From JAXMDC01 sp046349035 (GTDB lineage Bacteria > Pseudomonadota > Alphaproteobacteria > Rhizobiales > Kaistiaceae), in assembly GCA_046349035.1 (NCBI GenBank), contig JAXMDC010000002.1:62001-126000 (forward strand): a DNA stretch of 64,000 nt. Direction: 5' to 3'. The notes under the pieces are model-generated. The model made no database searches. It had not been told where the DNA came from and saw only the letters and a list, made by a program, of their open reading frames with translations. Each line of letters starts with the position of its first letter. The stretch's first letter is position 1. This document shows, in pieces, positions 32,594 to 41,515 of this stretch. A program made the position numbers and the translations under genes.

Positions 32594-33374
32594 CCGGGCG
32601 ATTTTCGAGGAAGACGACGAGGACCACGACGATGTCGCGCCGCGCAAGCGGCTGCAGCCGCCCGGGCTTGCCGGCTGGCTGATCACGGTATTCATCCGCC
32701 AGCCAATTCGCACCGGCGCCGTGTTGGTGGCGCTCGTCGTCGGCGGGGCGATTGTCGCCAACGCGATCTTCTTCCAAGCCGGCCCGCACCCGGCGCCGAT
32801 CATGGCGACCCGTCCGTCTGCCGGAGCCAAGGATGTCGAAACCGTCGCCGCGCCGCCGGCGACGCTGCCGCTGGTCGCCAAAGCGGTACGCAATCCCGTG
32901 CCGGTCGAGCGCCCGCCGCCGGCGGTCAGCGAGGCGCAGATCGTCGCCGATATCCAGAAGGGGCTGACCCAGCTGAAACTCTATAGCGGTCCCGCCGACG
33001 GCAAATCCGGGCCGCTGACGCGCACGGCGATCACCACCTACCAGAAGAACCTCGGCCTGCCGCAGAACGGCCAGCCGAGCGTCGGGCTCGCCGCCCATAT
33101 CGGTGCCACCGCTGCCGGGGCGACACCCGCCGCCGCGCAGGCGGCCGCCACTGCTGCCGCCACCGCCAATGCCGAGCGCGAGCGCCTGATCGCCGTCCAG
33201 ACAGCCCTCAATCAGAGCGGCTACGGCCCGGTCAAAGTCGATGGCGTGATGTCGAAGGCGACCGGCGACGCCATCCGCCGTTTCGAGCTCGATCACGGCT
33301 TGCCGGTTACCGGCCTCGCCAGCGACCGCCTTTACAAGCGCATGGTCGATATCGGCGCCCTCGCGCCGGCATAA
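32586..33374 (+). CDS. Peptidoglycan-binding domain protein, membrane anchored
   Basis: 262 residues from GTG 32586 (GGGAAAAG upstream); a TTG at 32448 would add 46 residues but overlap the sensor gene by 146 bases. A short acidic N-terminus is followed by one membrane segment (about 40-62) ending in GPHPAPI. Two peptidoglycan-binding repeats follow: AQIVADIQKGLTQLKLYSG through YQKNLGLPQNG, and LIAVQTALNQSGYGP through FELDHGLPVTG. Between them is an Ala-rich linker. It probably tethers the inner membrane to the cell wall. Followed by a DUF1491 gene, a pairing I recall from rhizobial divJ regions. Confidence 0.85.
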   Translation: MPSRAIFEEDDEDHDDVAPRKRLQPPGLAGWLITVFIRQPIRTGAVLVALVVGGAIVANAIFFQAGPHPAPIMATRPSAGAKDVETVAAPPATLPLVAKAVRNPVPVERPPPAVSEAQIVADIQKGLTQLKLYSGPADGKSGPLTRTAITTYQKNLGLPQNGQPSVGLAAHIGATAAGATPAAAQAAATAAATANAERERLIAVQTALNQSGYGPVKVDGVMSKATGDAIRRFELDHGLPVTGLASDRLYKRMVDIGALAPA

Positions 33375-33397
33375 GCCGGCGGGTGCCGGCGAGCCAA

Positions 33398-33736
33398 GTG
33401 CGCGTCACCTCGGCCTTCTTCGTCAGCGCTCTCATCCGCCGCGTCGGCCTCGCCGGCGCCGAGGCGCTGCTCCGCCGTCGCGGCGCGGAGGGCGCCGGCG
33501 CGATCTTCCTGATCGTCGACCGTCTCGACGGCACCTGCGACCTCTACGGACCGGCGCCGCAATCGGCCTTCGCCGAACAGGCGACGGACCGCCTGTTCGT
33601 GGCGATGAAAGAGCGCGCGGCGCCGGCGGACATCGAGGCGGCGCTGGCGCGCGAGATGAAGTTCGACCCCGACATTTGGGTCGTGGCGATCGAGGACCGC
33701 GCCGGCCGGAGCTTCGTCGAGGTGGCGAAGGTCTAG
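33398..33736 (+). CDS. DUF1491 family protein
   Basis: 112 residues, small cytoplasmic protein. Starts VRVTSAFFVSALIRRVG, the usual N-terminus of this alphaproteobacterial family, and continues RGAEGAGAIFLIVDRLDG and DPDIWVVAIEDRAGR. GTG 33398 matches the conserved start; GTG 33383 is the alternative. Function unknown. Its stop overlaps the stop of the convergent methyltransferase by four bases. Confidence 0.88.
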   Translation: MRVTSAFFVSALIRRVGLAGAEALLRRRGAEGAGAIFLIVDRLDGTCDLYGPAPQSAFAEQATDRLFVAMKERAAPADIEAALAREMKFDPDIWVVAIEDRAGRSFVEVAKV

Positions 33737-34359
33737 GGCCGAGCCGGCGCTGCCCGCCCGATCACCGCAATCGCGGGAACCGGGCCGAGCGGCAGTTCCT
33801 CGGTCCGGATGTCCCTAAGGCCGGCTGCCGAGAGATGGCCGGATATCTCGGCCGCCATCCTCAGGGCGCTATCGCGATCGGCGCCGCGATGGCGGGGCAT
33901 GTAGGTGGTGACAAGCGTGCCGCCCGGCCGCAAGGCTTTGGCGAGCAACGCCAACGCAGCCTGCCGTTCGGCGAAGAACTGCACGACATTGACCGAGAAG
34001 ATCTTGTCGAAACGGCCCGGCCATTCGCTCACCCGCTCGACGCTGCCTTCGACCAGCTTGAGCCGGCCCGCGGCGATGGCGGCGCGGTTCCGCCGAGCCG
34101 CCTGCTGCAGCATCGTCGCCGAGCGGTCGAGGCCCGTCGTCTCTCCGGACAAGGCGCGGGCGGCGGCGGCTCCGAGCGCGACGCCCGGCCCGCAGCCGAC
34201 CTCGAGGATGCGGTCGCCGGGTTGGATGCCGAGGAGGTCGACGGTCCACAGTCCGCGTTGCCGGTTCGACGGGCGGCGCGCCATGACTAGCCCGACGAGG
34301 TGCCCGAGCGGCCCCTGTGGGTTGCCGAATTGTGCGAGGACGGCGGCGCGGAGGCTCAT
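33733..34359 (-). CDS. SAM-dependent methyltransferase
   Basis: 208 residues, class I methyltransferase. SAM-binding motif I is ILEVGCGPGVALG (51-63), acidic residue in GLDRSATML, motif IV FDKIFSVNVVQFF and post-motif LRPGGTLVTTY. The substrate cannot be inferred; small-molecule or quinone-type methyltransferases look similar. Its start overlaps the stop of the upstream MarR gene by four bases, so the two are one operon and the enzyme is likely controlled by that regulator. Confidence 0.87.
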   Translation of the reverse strand: MSLRAAVLAQFGNPQGPLGHLVGLVMARRPSNRQRGLWTVDLLGIQPGDRILEVGCGPGVALGAAAARALSGETTGLDRSATMLQQAARRNRAAIAAGRLKLVEGSVERVSEWPGRFDKIFSVNVVQFFAERQAALALLAKALRPGGTLVTTYMPRHRGADRDSALRMAAEISGHLSAAGLRDIRTEELPLGPVPAIAVIGRAAPARP

Positions 34360-34841
34360 GACTCGATCTCCACCGGCTCGGCACGCGCCGCCAGCCTCTC
34401 GGTGAGCATGGCGAGGGTGCGGTGAGTGCTGTCGAGGTCGGCCGCGGAAACGGCGGCGGCGATCTCCGCAAGAGCCGCCCGCTCGCGCTCGGCGATCCGG
34501 CGATAGGCGACCTTGCCGGGACGGCTGAGGGCGATCAGCGGCGAGCGGCGATGGGCGGCATTGGGCTCGGCGACGAGCATGCCCGAGCCAAGCAGCGCAT
34601 CGACCAGAACCTGGATGTTCTGCCGCGACACGCGTTTGGCGCGGGCGATGTCCGGCACGGTGGCCGGCTGCTCGGCGACGAACTCCATCACCGCCCGCAT
34701 CGCCGAACTGATGCCGAGATCGGCATGAAGCCGATCGCCGGCTTCGCGAAGCGCGCCGAAGCAGGCGCGCACCGCGCGGATCACGGCGTCAAGGCGCTCG
34801 TGTTGCGCCGGCGGGAGACGGAAAGAGGGCATCGCAGTCAT
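34356..34841 (-). CDS. MarR family transcriptional regulator
   Basis: 161 residues. Helical dimerisation ends flank a winged helix: VPDIARAKRVSRQNIQVLVDALLGSGMLVAEPNAAHRRSPLIALSRPG contains the recognition helix and wing. The start at 34841 directly abuts a perfect palindrome on its upstream side, with no ribosome site between; Met at 34832 (MPSFRLP) is an alternative. The position of the palindromes suggests the protein represses its own operon, including the methyltransferase. Ligand unknown. Confidence 0.88.
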   Translation of the reverse strand: MTAMPSFRLPPAQHERLDAVIRAVRACFGALREAGDRLHADLGISSAMRAVMEFVAEQPATVPDIARAKRVSRQNIQVLVDALLGSGMLVAEPNAAHRRSPLIALSRPGKVAYRRIAERERAALAEIAAAVSAADLDSTHRTLAMLTERLAARAEPVEIES

Positions 34842-34892
34842 CCAATAATGACAATGAGGTTGTCATTATTGGAAGTGACAAGATGATTGTCA
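34842..34892. promoter_or_regulatory. Two tandem palindromic operators before the MarR gene
   Basis: Palindrome 1 (34842-34872) has perfect 13-base arms CCAATAATGACAA / TTGTCATTATTGG around five bases. Palindrome 2 (34876-34892) is TGACAA-N5-TTGTCA. Both share TGACAA-N5-TTGTCA with half-sites 27 bases apart, the look of two dimer sites for one regulator. They lie directly at the MarR start codon, where binding would block transcription or translation start. Confidence 0.75.
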
Positions 34893-34974
34893 ACCGTGCC
34901 CGGCGCGAACGGCTCCAAAAGTCAGTCGGTGGATGTGCGCCGGCGAGGCCCATGGCGCGGCCGGGCCTCTGGCG

Positions 34975-35166
34975 TCAGCTGGTCCAGCTGGCGCCAAAGG
35001 CGAAGAGGACGGTCAGCGCCGTGGCGAGCGCGGCAAGGCGCGGCAGGCGGTAGCTGGAGCGATGGGAACGCAGCCACTCGGCGCGCAGTCGCTTGGCGTC
35101 TTCGCGGTAGGCGTCGGCGTCGAGCGCCCCGCCGGGGGTAAGGCGAAATTCCTGATGGAGGCCCAT
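34975..35166 (-). CDS. Small single-helix membrane protein
   Basis: 63 residues: a polar N-terminal half with a charged helix (YREDAKRLRAEWLRSHR) and one C-terminal membrane segment (about 43-60). ATG at 35166 has GGAG at the right distance (minus strand AAGGAGTTCGTC). Such short tail-anchored proteins are frequent in Hyphomicrobiales and uncharacterised. Confidence 0.7.
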   Translation of the reverse strand: MGLHQEFRLTPGGALDADAYREDAKRLRAEWLRSHRSSYRLPRLAALATALTVLFAFGASWTS

Positions 35167-35325
35167 GACGAACTCCTTCGATGAGAGGAGCCTGACGGGC
35201 CTAGATATGGTACCCGGACACGCACGCCGCCTTGGTAAACGCCTACATCTAGCGCGCCGCAGCCCTGCGTCTGGCGCATGGCGCGGGGCGAGCCATGCGA
35301 AAGGCGAGGGGCCGCAGCGGCTGGG

Positions 35326-36471
35326 CTAGCGCTTTCCGCCGGTACCGGTGGCGGCCGGAGCGAGCGGCGCTTCCTTGGCGCGGTCCTGCGAAGTGTCGCG
35401 CCAGGTGGCGGCCAGGCGGCGCGCCGCATTGCGTTCGGCCGGCGCGGCGAAGGGCTGATGTGTGCGCGTGCTCTTGGGCTCGTCCCCCCGCCAGCGCGCC
35501 ACCAGCGTCTCCGCCACCCGCGCCTCCAGGCAGCAATAGAGGTCGTGCAGGTGGAAGAAGTCGGGGACCGAGCGACCGATGGCGGGATTGCCGAGCAGCA
35601 TCACCTGGCCCGCATCGGCCGAGGAGAGACCGAGCGTGCGGAGGAGCAGCACGAACGGTTCGCCCGAGGGATCGGCGAGGAGGCGGGTGACAAGCGCGCT
35701 GTCGAGCCCGGTGCCGCCGGCGATGGTGGCGGTGAGCGCCGCGCGGTCGCCCTTCTTGGCGTGATCGAGCAGGCGTGCGCCGAGGAAGGCGTTCTCCACC
35801 ACCCATTCCAGCGGCCCGTGGCGCGGCTTCCAACCCGGCGTGCCGAGTTCGGCGAGACCGGCGAGGACCGCCATGCGCGAGCCGCGCTCGAGGGCCAGGA
35901 ACTCCTCGACCTCGACATTGGCGGCGGCAGAGGGCGCGGCAGGGCTTGCCGACGCCGGCGCGGCGGCTGCCGGCGCCGTGGCGGTAGCGGACGGTGAAGC
36001 GGGGCGCGCCGGCTCACTCGGCGCGGCGTGGGCCTCGAGCAGCGTGATGACCTCGGCATTGCCGGTGAGGCGGAGCGCCTTGGCGACTTCGGCCGGAAGG
36101 TTGCGGCGCCGTGCGATCAGGCTGTGATGCAGTGCACCGGTGCCGGCGATGACCGTAAGGAGGTCGACGGCGCCGAGCGAGGGCGACTTCGCCAGGACCG
36201 GCCGCGCCACTTCGATGACGTCGCGGGCAAGCGCCCTGAGCACCGCCACCGGCGCATCGGCGCGCTCGGCGATCGCTTCGGCTACGAAGGCGCGGTCGGC
36301 GATCGGCACCCGCGGCAGGAAGTGCAGCACCAGTTCCTCGAAGCGCTGCCGCTCGTCGCGCTCGTGCGGCGGCTCGTGCGCGAAATGCTCGGCGGTGGCG
36401 CGCAACAGCGCCGCATCGCGGCTGCGCGAAGAGGAGGCGAGCGTCGCACTTTGCCGCAAGTCGACAGTCAT
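35326..36471 (-). CDS. DUF2336 family protein
   Basis: 381 residues, no signal peptide. Helical repeat-like sequence, with EHFAHEPPHERDERQRFEELVLHFLPRVP near the start and IAERADAPVAVLRALARD, the recurrent form of DUF2336 proteins in alphaproteobacteria. The middle (about 148-188) is an Ala/Pro/Ser-rich linker joining two helical parts. Function is unknown; some relatives are linked to cell-cycle or signalling genes. Single gene. Confidence 0.82.
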   Translation of the reverse strand: MTVDLRQSATLASSSRSRDAALLRATAEHFAHEPPHERDERQRFEELVLHFLPRVPIADRAFVAEAIAERADAPVAVLRALARDVIEVARPVLAKSPSLGAVDLLTVIAGTGALHHSLIARRRNLPAEVAKALRLTGNAEVITLLEAHAAPSEPARPASPSATATAPAAAAPASASPAAPSAAANVEVEEFLALERGSRMAVLAGLAELGTPGWKPRHGPLEWVVENAFLGARLLDHAKKGDRAALTATIAGGTGLDSALVTRLLADPSGEPFVLLLRTLGLSSADAGQVMLLGNPAIGRSVPDFFHLHDLYCCLEARVAETLVARWRGDEPKSTRTHQPFAAPAERNAARRLAATWRDTSQDRAKEAPLAPAATGTGGKR

Positions 36472-36613
36472 GGTCCGGCGGGTCCCTTCGAAGAGAAGTC
36501 GGAGCCAGAATGCGCCGAGGACGTTAGCGGACTGTTAACCCTGCCCAATCCTTAATGCCGGCGGGTCGGCTGAGGTGGATTCGCGGGGATTCGCAAGGAC
36601 ATGCGGGGGCAGA

Positions 36614-36820
36614 ATGGGAATCGTCGTCCGGGCAGCCTTTGATGGCGGACGCGCGTCGCCGGCGGAGCGGCGCAAACGAAAAGGCGGCGCCGCCGCCTGC
36701 GAGATCGTGATCTTCCCCGGCGTGCGGATCGAGCGCCACGACGAGCCCCCGTCCGGCCTGCTGCCGCCGCGCAAGGCCTCCGGCCCGCGCCGCCGCAAGC
36801 GCACCCGGCAGATCGCCTGA
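36614..36820 (+). CDS. Small basic protein, conserved-looking
   Basis: 68 residues. Basic throughout, with the central block ACEIVIFPGVRIERHDE and a very basic C-terminus (RRRKRTRQ). The IVIFPGVRIER segment resembles small uncharacterised rhizobial proteins. ATG at 36614 is preceded by GCGGGGGCAGA. It ends five bases before the lipoprotein gene, so they are likely co-transcribed. Confidence 0.6.
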   Translation: MGIVVRAAFDGGRASPAERRKRKGGAAACEIVIFPGVRIERHDEPPSGLLPPRKASGPRRRKRTRQIA

Positions 36821-36825
36821 CGCCG

Positions 36826-37587
36826 ATGCCGGCGCGCCCCTCCGGCCTGTCTTTCCCGTTTTTGGCACCGCTGCTGGCGCTCGCTCTTTCGGCTTGCCAG
36901 GCGACCGGCGACTTCGGCCGCCCCAATGCCGGCTTCACTCAGGGAACCGCGCTGCCGCTCGCCGGCAAGGCCGTGGCCTACACTCGCGACGAGCCGGTCT
37001 CGCTGATCGAGGAGACCGACGAGGAGAAAGAACTCCGCCGCCGCGCCTGGCACTTCCTGATGCCGATCGAAAAGGGCTGGATGGCTGAAGCCGCCGGCAT
37101 CGCCAAAGTCGACCGTATCCTCCCGGCCGAAGTGCTGACCGGCGACGACACCGCCTATTACCGCGCCGTGCGCGGCCTGCCGCACGCCTCGACCGAGGCC
37201 TTCATGGCCCGCCTGATCGACGACATGAGCGTCGACGCGGAACTCCTATCGCCGTTCTGGGTGGTCGGCGACCAGGTCGAAGCCACCGACCGCCAGCGCC
37301 TTGCCTCAATCGACATCTTCGGCCCGAGCGAACGCGAGGCGAGCTACATCAAGGCCCGCGTCGCCGAGAACCGCCTGCTGATGGATCAGGTCAAGCGCGG
37401 CGTCATCGAGCGCCACGCCGCCTATATCTACGCCGCCAAGCGTTTCTCGGTGGAAGCGCCGTCGCCGCGTATCGGCGAGGTTCGCCTGGCGCTCTTGAAG
37501 CTCGAGGACGCCGCAGGCCTGATCGGCCCCAACATGGCCCCCGGCGCGCCGAACATCGTGCGGGCGGGGGCGGAGGCGGAGGAATAG
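36826..37587 (+). CDS. Putative lipoprotein, conserved in rhizobia-like genomes
   Basis: 253 residues. N-terminal lipoprotein signal with lipobox LSAC (Cys24). The rest is a helical, charged domain: SLIEETDEEKELRRRAWHFLMP, then YYRAVRGLPHASTEAFMARL. No catalytic motif seen and no named family recognised. Probably anchored in the envelope. ATG at 36826, five bases after the small basic gene. Convergent with the DUF1254 gene. Confidence 0.75.
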   Translation: MPARPSGLSFPFLAPLLALALSACQATGDFGRPNAGFTQGTALPLAGKAVAYTRDEPVSLIEETDEEKELRRRAWHFLMPIEKGWMAEAAGIAKVDRILPAEVLTGDDTAYYRAVRGLPHASTEAFMARLIDDMSVDAELLSPFWVVGDQVEATDRQRLASIDIFGPSEREASYIKARVAENRLLMDQVKRGVIERHAAYIYAAKRFSVEAPSPRIGEVRLALLKLEDAAGLIGPNMAPGAPNIVRAGAEAEE

Positions 37588-37596
37588 GGGCAGACC

Positions 37597-38142
37597 TCAA
37601 ACCGCCGCGGCGCAGTTGGCACGCCCCAGCGCCGCCTCGATCTCGGCGCGGCGTGTCGGGTCGCCGGCAAACACCCGCAAGATAACAACGCCCGTATCGG
37701 CGCCGACCTCGCTGATGATCGCCTGCTCCATCGACGCCGGCGGATTGGCGCGGAGCGCCGTTAATTGCGCGGTCGTGGCGATCACCATGTCGAGGTCGCC
37801 GCGCCCGGCGCTCCGGTCGTTGAGGCTGAATAGCGAGCGCCCGCCGGGGCCGTAGACGCCGAGCGACCAGAAGCCTCGCGGCAGCGCGGCGCGGATGCGC
37901 GCCGGCCCCTTGCCGAGCGAGAAGACGCAGGCGGCGAGGGTCATCTGCGGATCGGCGAGGGGAAGGGGGATTTGCTGTGGGGTCGCCGCCGGAAGGAGGC
38001 GGAAGGCGCCCGGCGCGCCGAACGAAGCGAATAGCGGGCGGATGTCGCGCGCCGCCAGCGCCGGCAGCGTCAGGATCGTGCCGACATGAACGATGCCGGC
38101 CAGGAACAAGCTCGCCAGCAGCAGGAGGAGAAGGCGCCTCAT
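37597..38142 (-). CDS. DUF1254-like membrane-anchored protein
   Basis: 181 residues with an N-terminal signal anchor (RRLLLLLLASLFLAGIVHVG). The body contains FWSLGVYGPGGRSLFSLNDRSAGRGDLDMVI, the sort of block found in DUF1254 proteins, and VILRVFAGDPTRRAEIEAAL. It overlaps the DUF1214 gene by four bases (38139-38142); in rhizobia DUF1214 and DUF1254 halves often occur as adjacent small membrane proteins, the two parts of a longer family found fused elsewhere. Function unknown. Confidence 0.8.
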   Translation of the reverse strand: MRRLLLLLLASLFLAGIVHVGTILTLPALAARDIRPLFASFGAPGAFRLLPAATPQQIPLPLADPQMTLAACVFSLGKGPARIRAALPRGFWSLGVYGPGGRSLFSLNDRSAGRGDLDMVIATTAQLTALRANPPASMEQAIISEVGADTGVVILRVFAGDPTRRAEIEAALGRANCAAAV

Positions 38143-38714
38143 CGGCACCCCTGGCGGACGATCCGCGGCATGGTGCGCTGCGCTTGCGGCGTGTCGGCGG
38201 TGAGCGGGGAGTCGTAGAGGCGGAACACCAGCGAGAAGCGGCCGGCGGTGACGACCGGCAGCCAGTTGCCGGGCTGCGCCTCGGCGCCGACGGCGATGTC
38301 GAAGCGTCCGTCGGGACGGCGCATGATCTCGCGCGAATTGAAGGCGACCCGTCCGGTCGGCGTCGCCATCAGCGCGCCGGCTTCGTCGTAGGCGGTGAGC
38401 GTCCACAGCCGCGCCGCCGGCGTCTCGCCGCGGAGTTCGTAGCCGCAACGGCCGCTGAGGGCATTGCCGTCGACATCGGCGGTGGCGGTGAAGGCGAGGC
38501 CCTCGCCGGCGCCGAGCGGGATCTCGCGTTGGAAGGCGAGGCGCGCCAGCGTATAGGGGTCGGCGTCCGGGCGGCCGATCGCCGGCCACGCCGTCCACTC
38601 GCCGATCACCAGCGCGCCGAAGGGCAGGCCACGCGTCGATTCGATGGCGGCGCTGCCAAGACCGAGGGCGAGCCCCAGCAGGAGCACGATCGCGACGTCG
38701 GTGAAGCGGATCAT
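38139..38714 (-). CDS. DUF1214-like membrane-anchored protein
   Basis: 191 residues with an N-terminal membrane segment (about 6-24). The soluble part carries the DUF1214-type beta pattern RLWTLTAYDEAGAL, VAFNSREIMRRPDGRFDIAVG and NWLPVVTAGRFSLVFRLYD. Upstream partner of the DUF1254 gene, translationally coupled. Located 39 bases downstream of the penicillin-binding protein gene on the same strand, so all three may form one transcript. Confidence 0.83.
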   Translation of the reverse strand: MIRFTDVAIVLLLGLALGLGSAAIESTRGLPFGALVIGEWTAWPAIGRPDADPYTLARLAFQREIPLGAGEGLAFTATADVDGNALSGRCGYELRGETPAARLWTLTAYDEAGALMATPTGRVAFNSREIMRRPDGRFDIAVGAEAQPGNWLPVVTAGRFSLVFRLYDSPLTADTPQAQRTMPRIVRQGCR

Positions 38715-38753
38715 CGCGCCGCGCGGGGAGAAAGACGCCTCACGCCGGTTCCG

Positions 38754-40922
38754 TCACGGCAGCGCGGCGGCGGTGCGCGGGGCGGGCGCTGCCGCCCGTT
38801 CCTCGGGAAGTGCGCCGGGGCGGCGTGCGGTCTCGCCGGGCAGCGCCGGGGCGCTCCGCAGGAACTGCTCGATCTCCGCCAGCACCGCGGCGCTATGCGC
38901 CGTCAGCATCGCCGGCGGCAGCGGTTTGCCGCTCGCCACTGCCTGCGCCGGCGGCGGCGGCCTCTTCACCGGCTGCTCGGCGACGAAGGGGATCGGCCTC
39001 AGGTCGGCCTTGGCGTGCGCCACCGTCATCACGACCTTCCAGGTCTCGGCCGGCAATGTGCCACCGGTCATCGCCTTCATCGGCCGGTAGTCGTCATTGC
39101 CGAACCACACTGCGCCGACGAAATTGCCGGTGAAGCCGACGAACCAGGCGTCGCGGTAGTCGCTGGCGGTGCCGGTCTTGCCGGCGGTCGGAATGCCGTC
39201 GAGCTTGGCGCGGACCGCGGTGCCGATGATCGGCACCTGCGAGAGCATGCCGTTCATGTCGGCGACGATGCGATCCTCGAGCACGCGTTTCGGCGCCGGC
39301 GCGTCGCGGCCGCGGTCGTAAACCCGCTCCCCGCTCGAATTGACGATGGTGGTGAAGGCGTATTGCGGCTGCCGGAAGCCGCCGCTGGCGAAGGTCGCAT
39401 AGGCGCTCGCCATGTCGGCGACGATCACCTCGGACGAGCCGAGCGGCAGCGAGCGGGTGGCGAGGAGTTCGGTGGTGATGCCCATGCGATGGGCGAGGTC
39501 GATGATCTTGTCGCGGCCGACAGCCTGGGCGAGGCGGACGGCAACGGTGTTCAGCGACTTGGTGATCGCCGTCAGCAGCGTCACCGGCCCGCTATAGCCG
39601 CCGCCGAAATTGTGCGGCGACCAGTCGCCGATTGTGATCGGCGCATCCTGGACGACGCTCTTCGGCGTGAAGCCGTTCATCATCGCCGCGGTGTAGACGA
39701 ACGGCTTGAACGAGGAGCCCGGCTGGCGAAGCGCTTGGGTGGCCCGGTTGAACTGGCTGTCGCCATAGTCGCGGCCGCCGACCATCGCCCGCACCGCGCC
39801 GTCGACCTCGACGACGACGATCGCCCCCTGGCGGACGTTGTATCGCGCCCCGTCCTTGCGGAGCGCGCTCTCCAGCGCCTGCTCGGCGGCGCGCTGGATC
39901 TCCATGTCGATAGTGGTCTTGACCGTCAGCACATGGTCGCCCTTCTCGGGCACTGCTGCCTTCACCTCGCCGAAGGCCCAGTCGAGGAAGTAGTCGGGCG
40001 ATGTCGATTCCGGGCGGGGCACGGGCGCTGCCGGGTTGCGGCGGGCGCCGATCACCTGGCCCTCGGTCATGAAGCCGGCTTCGACGAGATTGGACAGCAC
40101 CTCGTTGGCCCGCGCCCGCGCCGCCGCAAGGTTGATATGCGGGGCGTAACGTGCCGGCGCCTTGAAAAGGCCGGCCAGCATCGCCGCCTCTGGCAGCGTC
40201 ACCTGTTTCACCGGCTTGCCGAAATAGAACTGCGAGGCGGCTTCGACCCCGAACGTGCCGCCGCCCATATAGGCGCGGTTAAGATAGAGCTCGAGAATCT
40301 CCGCCTTGGAGAGGTTGGACTCGAGCCAGAGCGCGAGGAACGCTTCCTTGATCTTGCGCTGGATGGTCCGCTCGTTGGTCAGGAAGATGTTCTTGGCGAG
40401 TTGCTGCGTGATCGACGAGCCGCCTTGCACCACCGCGCTCTTCTGGAGGTCGGCGAGGAAGGCGCGGAAGGTGCCGAGCACGTCGATGCCGAAATGCTGA
40501 AAGAATCGACGGTCCTCGGTGGCAAGCGTCGCCTTGACCAGAATGTCGGGAAGCTCGGCGAGCGGAATGATGTCGCTGCGCAGCAACCCGCGCTTGCCGA
40601 TCTCGGCGCCGTTCCGGTCGAGGAAGGTGACGGCGTAGGCCTCCTCGGCCCGCCAGTCGCCCTTGGTGGCGACCATCGCCGGCTTGGCGAGGGCAAGGAG
40701 CAGGATGCCGCCGCCGAGCGCCAGGGTCGTCGCTTCGCCGAGGAGTTCGACGCCGACGCGCTTCAGCCCGCGCACGCGGAAGCGATGCAGGAAGGCCGAC
40801 AGGCGATTGAGGAAGGCGAGGGCGACAAAGCCAAGCTCGCGGAGCCGCCGCGCCAGCGCGTCGTCCACCAGCTTGAGGCGCGAGGGACCGCGCCGTCTCT
40901 TCGGTTCGAACCGGTCGCGCAA
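38754..40922 (-). CDS. Class A penicillin-binding protein (PBP1a type)
   Basis: 722 residues. A basic cytoplasmic tail (1-60) and one membrane helix (about 63-80) precede the glycosyltransferase domain, with catalytic Glu136 in ATEDRRFF and GGSSITQQLAKN (167-178), which polymerises lipid II. The transpeptidase domain has SxxK at Ser403-Lys406 (PGSSFKP), SLN at 456-458 and KTGTA at 582-586, and cross-links peptides. A Pro/Ala-rich tail of about 90 residues follows. Key enzyme of peptidoglycan synthesis and a beta-lactam target. Confidence 0.95.
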   Translation of the reverse strand: MRDRFEPKRRRGPSRLKLVDDALARRLRELGFVALAFLNRLSAFLHRFRVRGLKRVGVELLGEATTLALGGGILLLALAKPAMVATKGDWRAEEAYAVTFLDRNGAEIGKRGLLRSDIIPLAELPDILVKATLATEDRRFFQHFGIDVLGTFRAFLADLQKSAVVQGGSSITQQLAKNIFLTNERTIQRKIKEAFLALWLESNLSKAEILELYLNRAYMGGGTFGVEAASQFYFGKPVKQVTLPEAAMLAGLFKAPARYAPHINLAAARARANEVLSNLVEAGFMTEGQVIGARRNPAAPVPRPESTSPDYFLDWAFGEVKAAVPEKGDHVLTVKTTIDMEIQRAAEQALESALRKDGARYNVRQGAIVVVEVDGAVRAMVGGRDYGDSQFNRATQALRQPGSSFKPFVYTAAMMNGFTPKSVVQDAPITIGDWSPHNFGGGYSGPVTLLTAITKSLNTVAVRLAQAVGRDKIIDLAHRMGITTELLATRSLPLGSSEVIVADMASAYATFASGGFRQPQYAFTTIVNSSGERVYDRGRDAPAPKRVLEDRIVADMNGMLSQVPIIGTAVRAKLDGIPTAGKTGTASDYRDAWFVGFTGNFVGAVWFGNDDYRPMKAMTGGTLPAETWKVVMTVAHAKADLRPIPFVAEQPVKRPPPPAQAVASGKPLPPAMLTAHSAAVLAEIEQFLRSAPALPGETARRPGALPEERAAAPAPRTAAALP

Positions 40923-41011
40923 GCGTGTCCTTCAGAAACTGCCGAAGCCTGATATTTGAGGCCCGCCGCGCGAGAGGGTCAAGGCGGCGTGGAGCAGGAG
41001 AACCGATCGCT

Positions 41012-41515
41012 GTGGCGCAAAAAGGGAAGGGCAAAACGGTGGCCGCGCCGATTGTTGCGACGACGTCAGCCGCCGAACCGTTCTGGCGTCAGAAGACCCT
41101 GGGGGAAATGTCGGCGGCCGAATGGGAGTCGCTCTGCGACGGCTGCGCCCGCTGCTGCCTCAACAAGTTGGAGGACTTCGACACCGGCGAGATCGAGTTC
41201 ACCGCCGTCGCCTGCACCCTCCTCGACGACCGGACCTGCCGCTGCCGCGACTATGAGAACCGCTTGGACAGCGTGCCCGACTGCATCCAGTTAACGCCGC
41301 AGATGGTGCGCAAACTCCCCTGGCTGCCGCCGACCTGCGCCTACCGCCTCGTTGCCGAGGGCCGCGATCTCTATTGGTGGCATCCGCTGGTTTCCGGCGA
41401 CCCCGGAACCGTACACGCGGCCGGCATGTCGGTGCGCAACCGTGTCGTCAGCGAGGACTTCGTCGCCCTCGACGACTATGTCCGCTGGATCGTCGCCTGG
41501 CCGGGCGAGGAGTAG
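41012..41515 (+). CDS. YcgN-like cysteine cluster protein (UPF0260)
   Basis: 167 residues. Contains the metal-binding-type cysteine pattern of the family: LCDGCARCCLNKLED, then ACTLLDDRTCRCRDYENR and VPDCIQLT, ending WLPPTCAYR. These cysteines probably hold a metal or Fe-S cluster; the function is not established. GTG 41012 with AGGAG upstream is preferred; the frame is open to 40925 with unconserved sequence. Divergent from the penicillin-binding protein gene. Confidence 0.88.
   Translation: MAQKGKGKTVAAPIVATTSAAEPFWRQKTLGEMSAAEWESLCDGCARCCLNKLEDFDTGEIEFTAVACTLLDDRTCRCRDYENRLDSVPDCIQLTPQMVRKLPWLPPTCAYRLVAEGRDLYWWHPLVSGDPGTVHAAGMSVRNRVVSEDFVALDDYVRWIVAWPGEE

Noticed and set aside
34887..35184. 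Plus-strand frames overlapping the small membrane protein gene
   Set aside because: Arg/Gly-rich without motifs; the minus-strand frame has a ribosome site and a clear membrane helix.
37977..40952. Plus-strand 991-codon frame
   Set aside because: Runs antisense through DUF1254, DUF1214 and the penicillin-binding protein, all of which have intact motifs.
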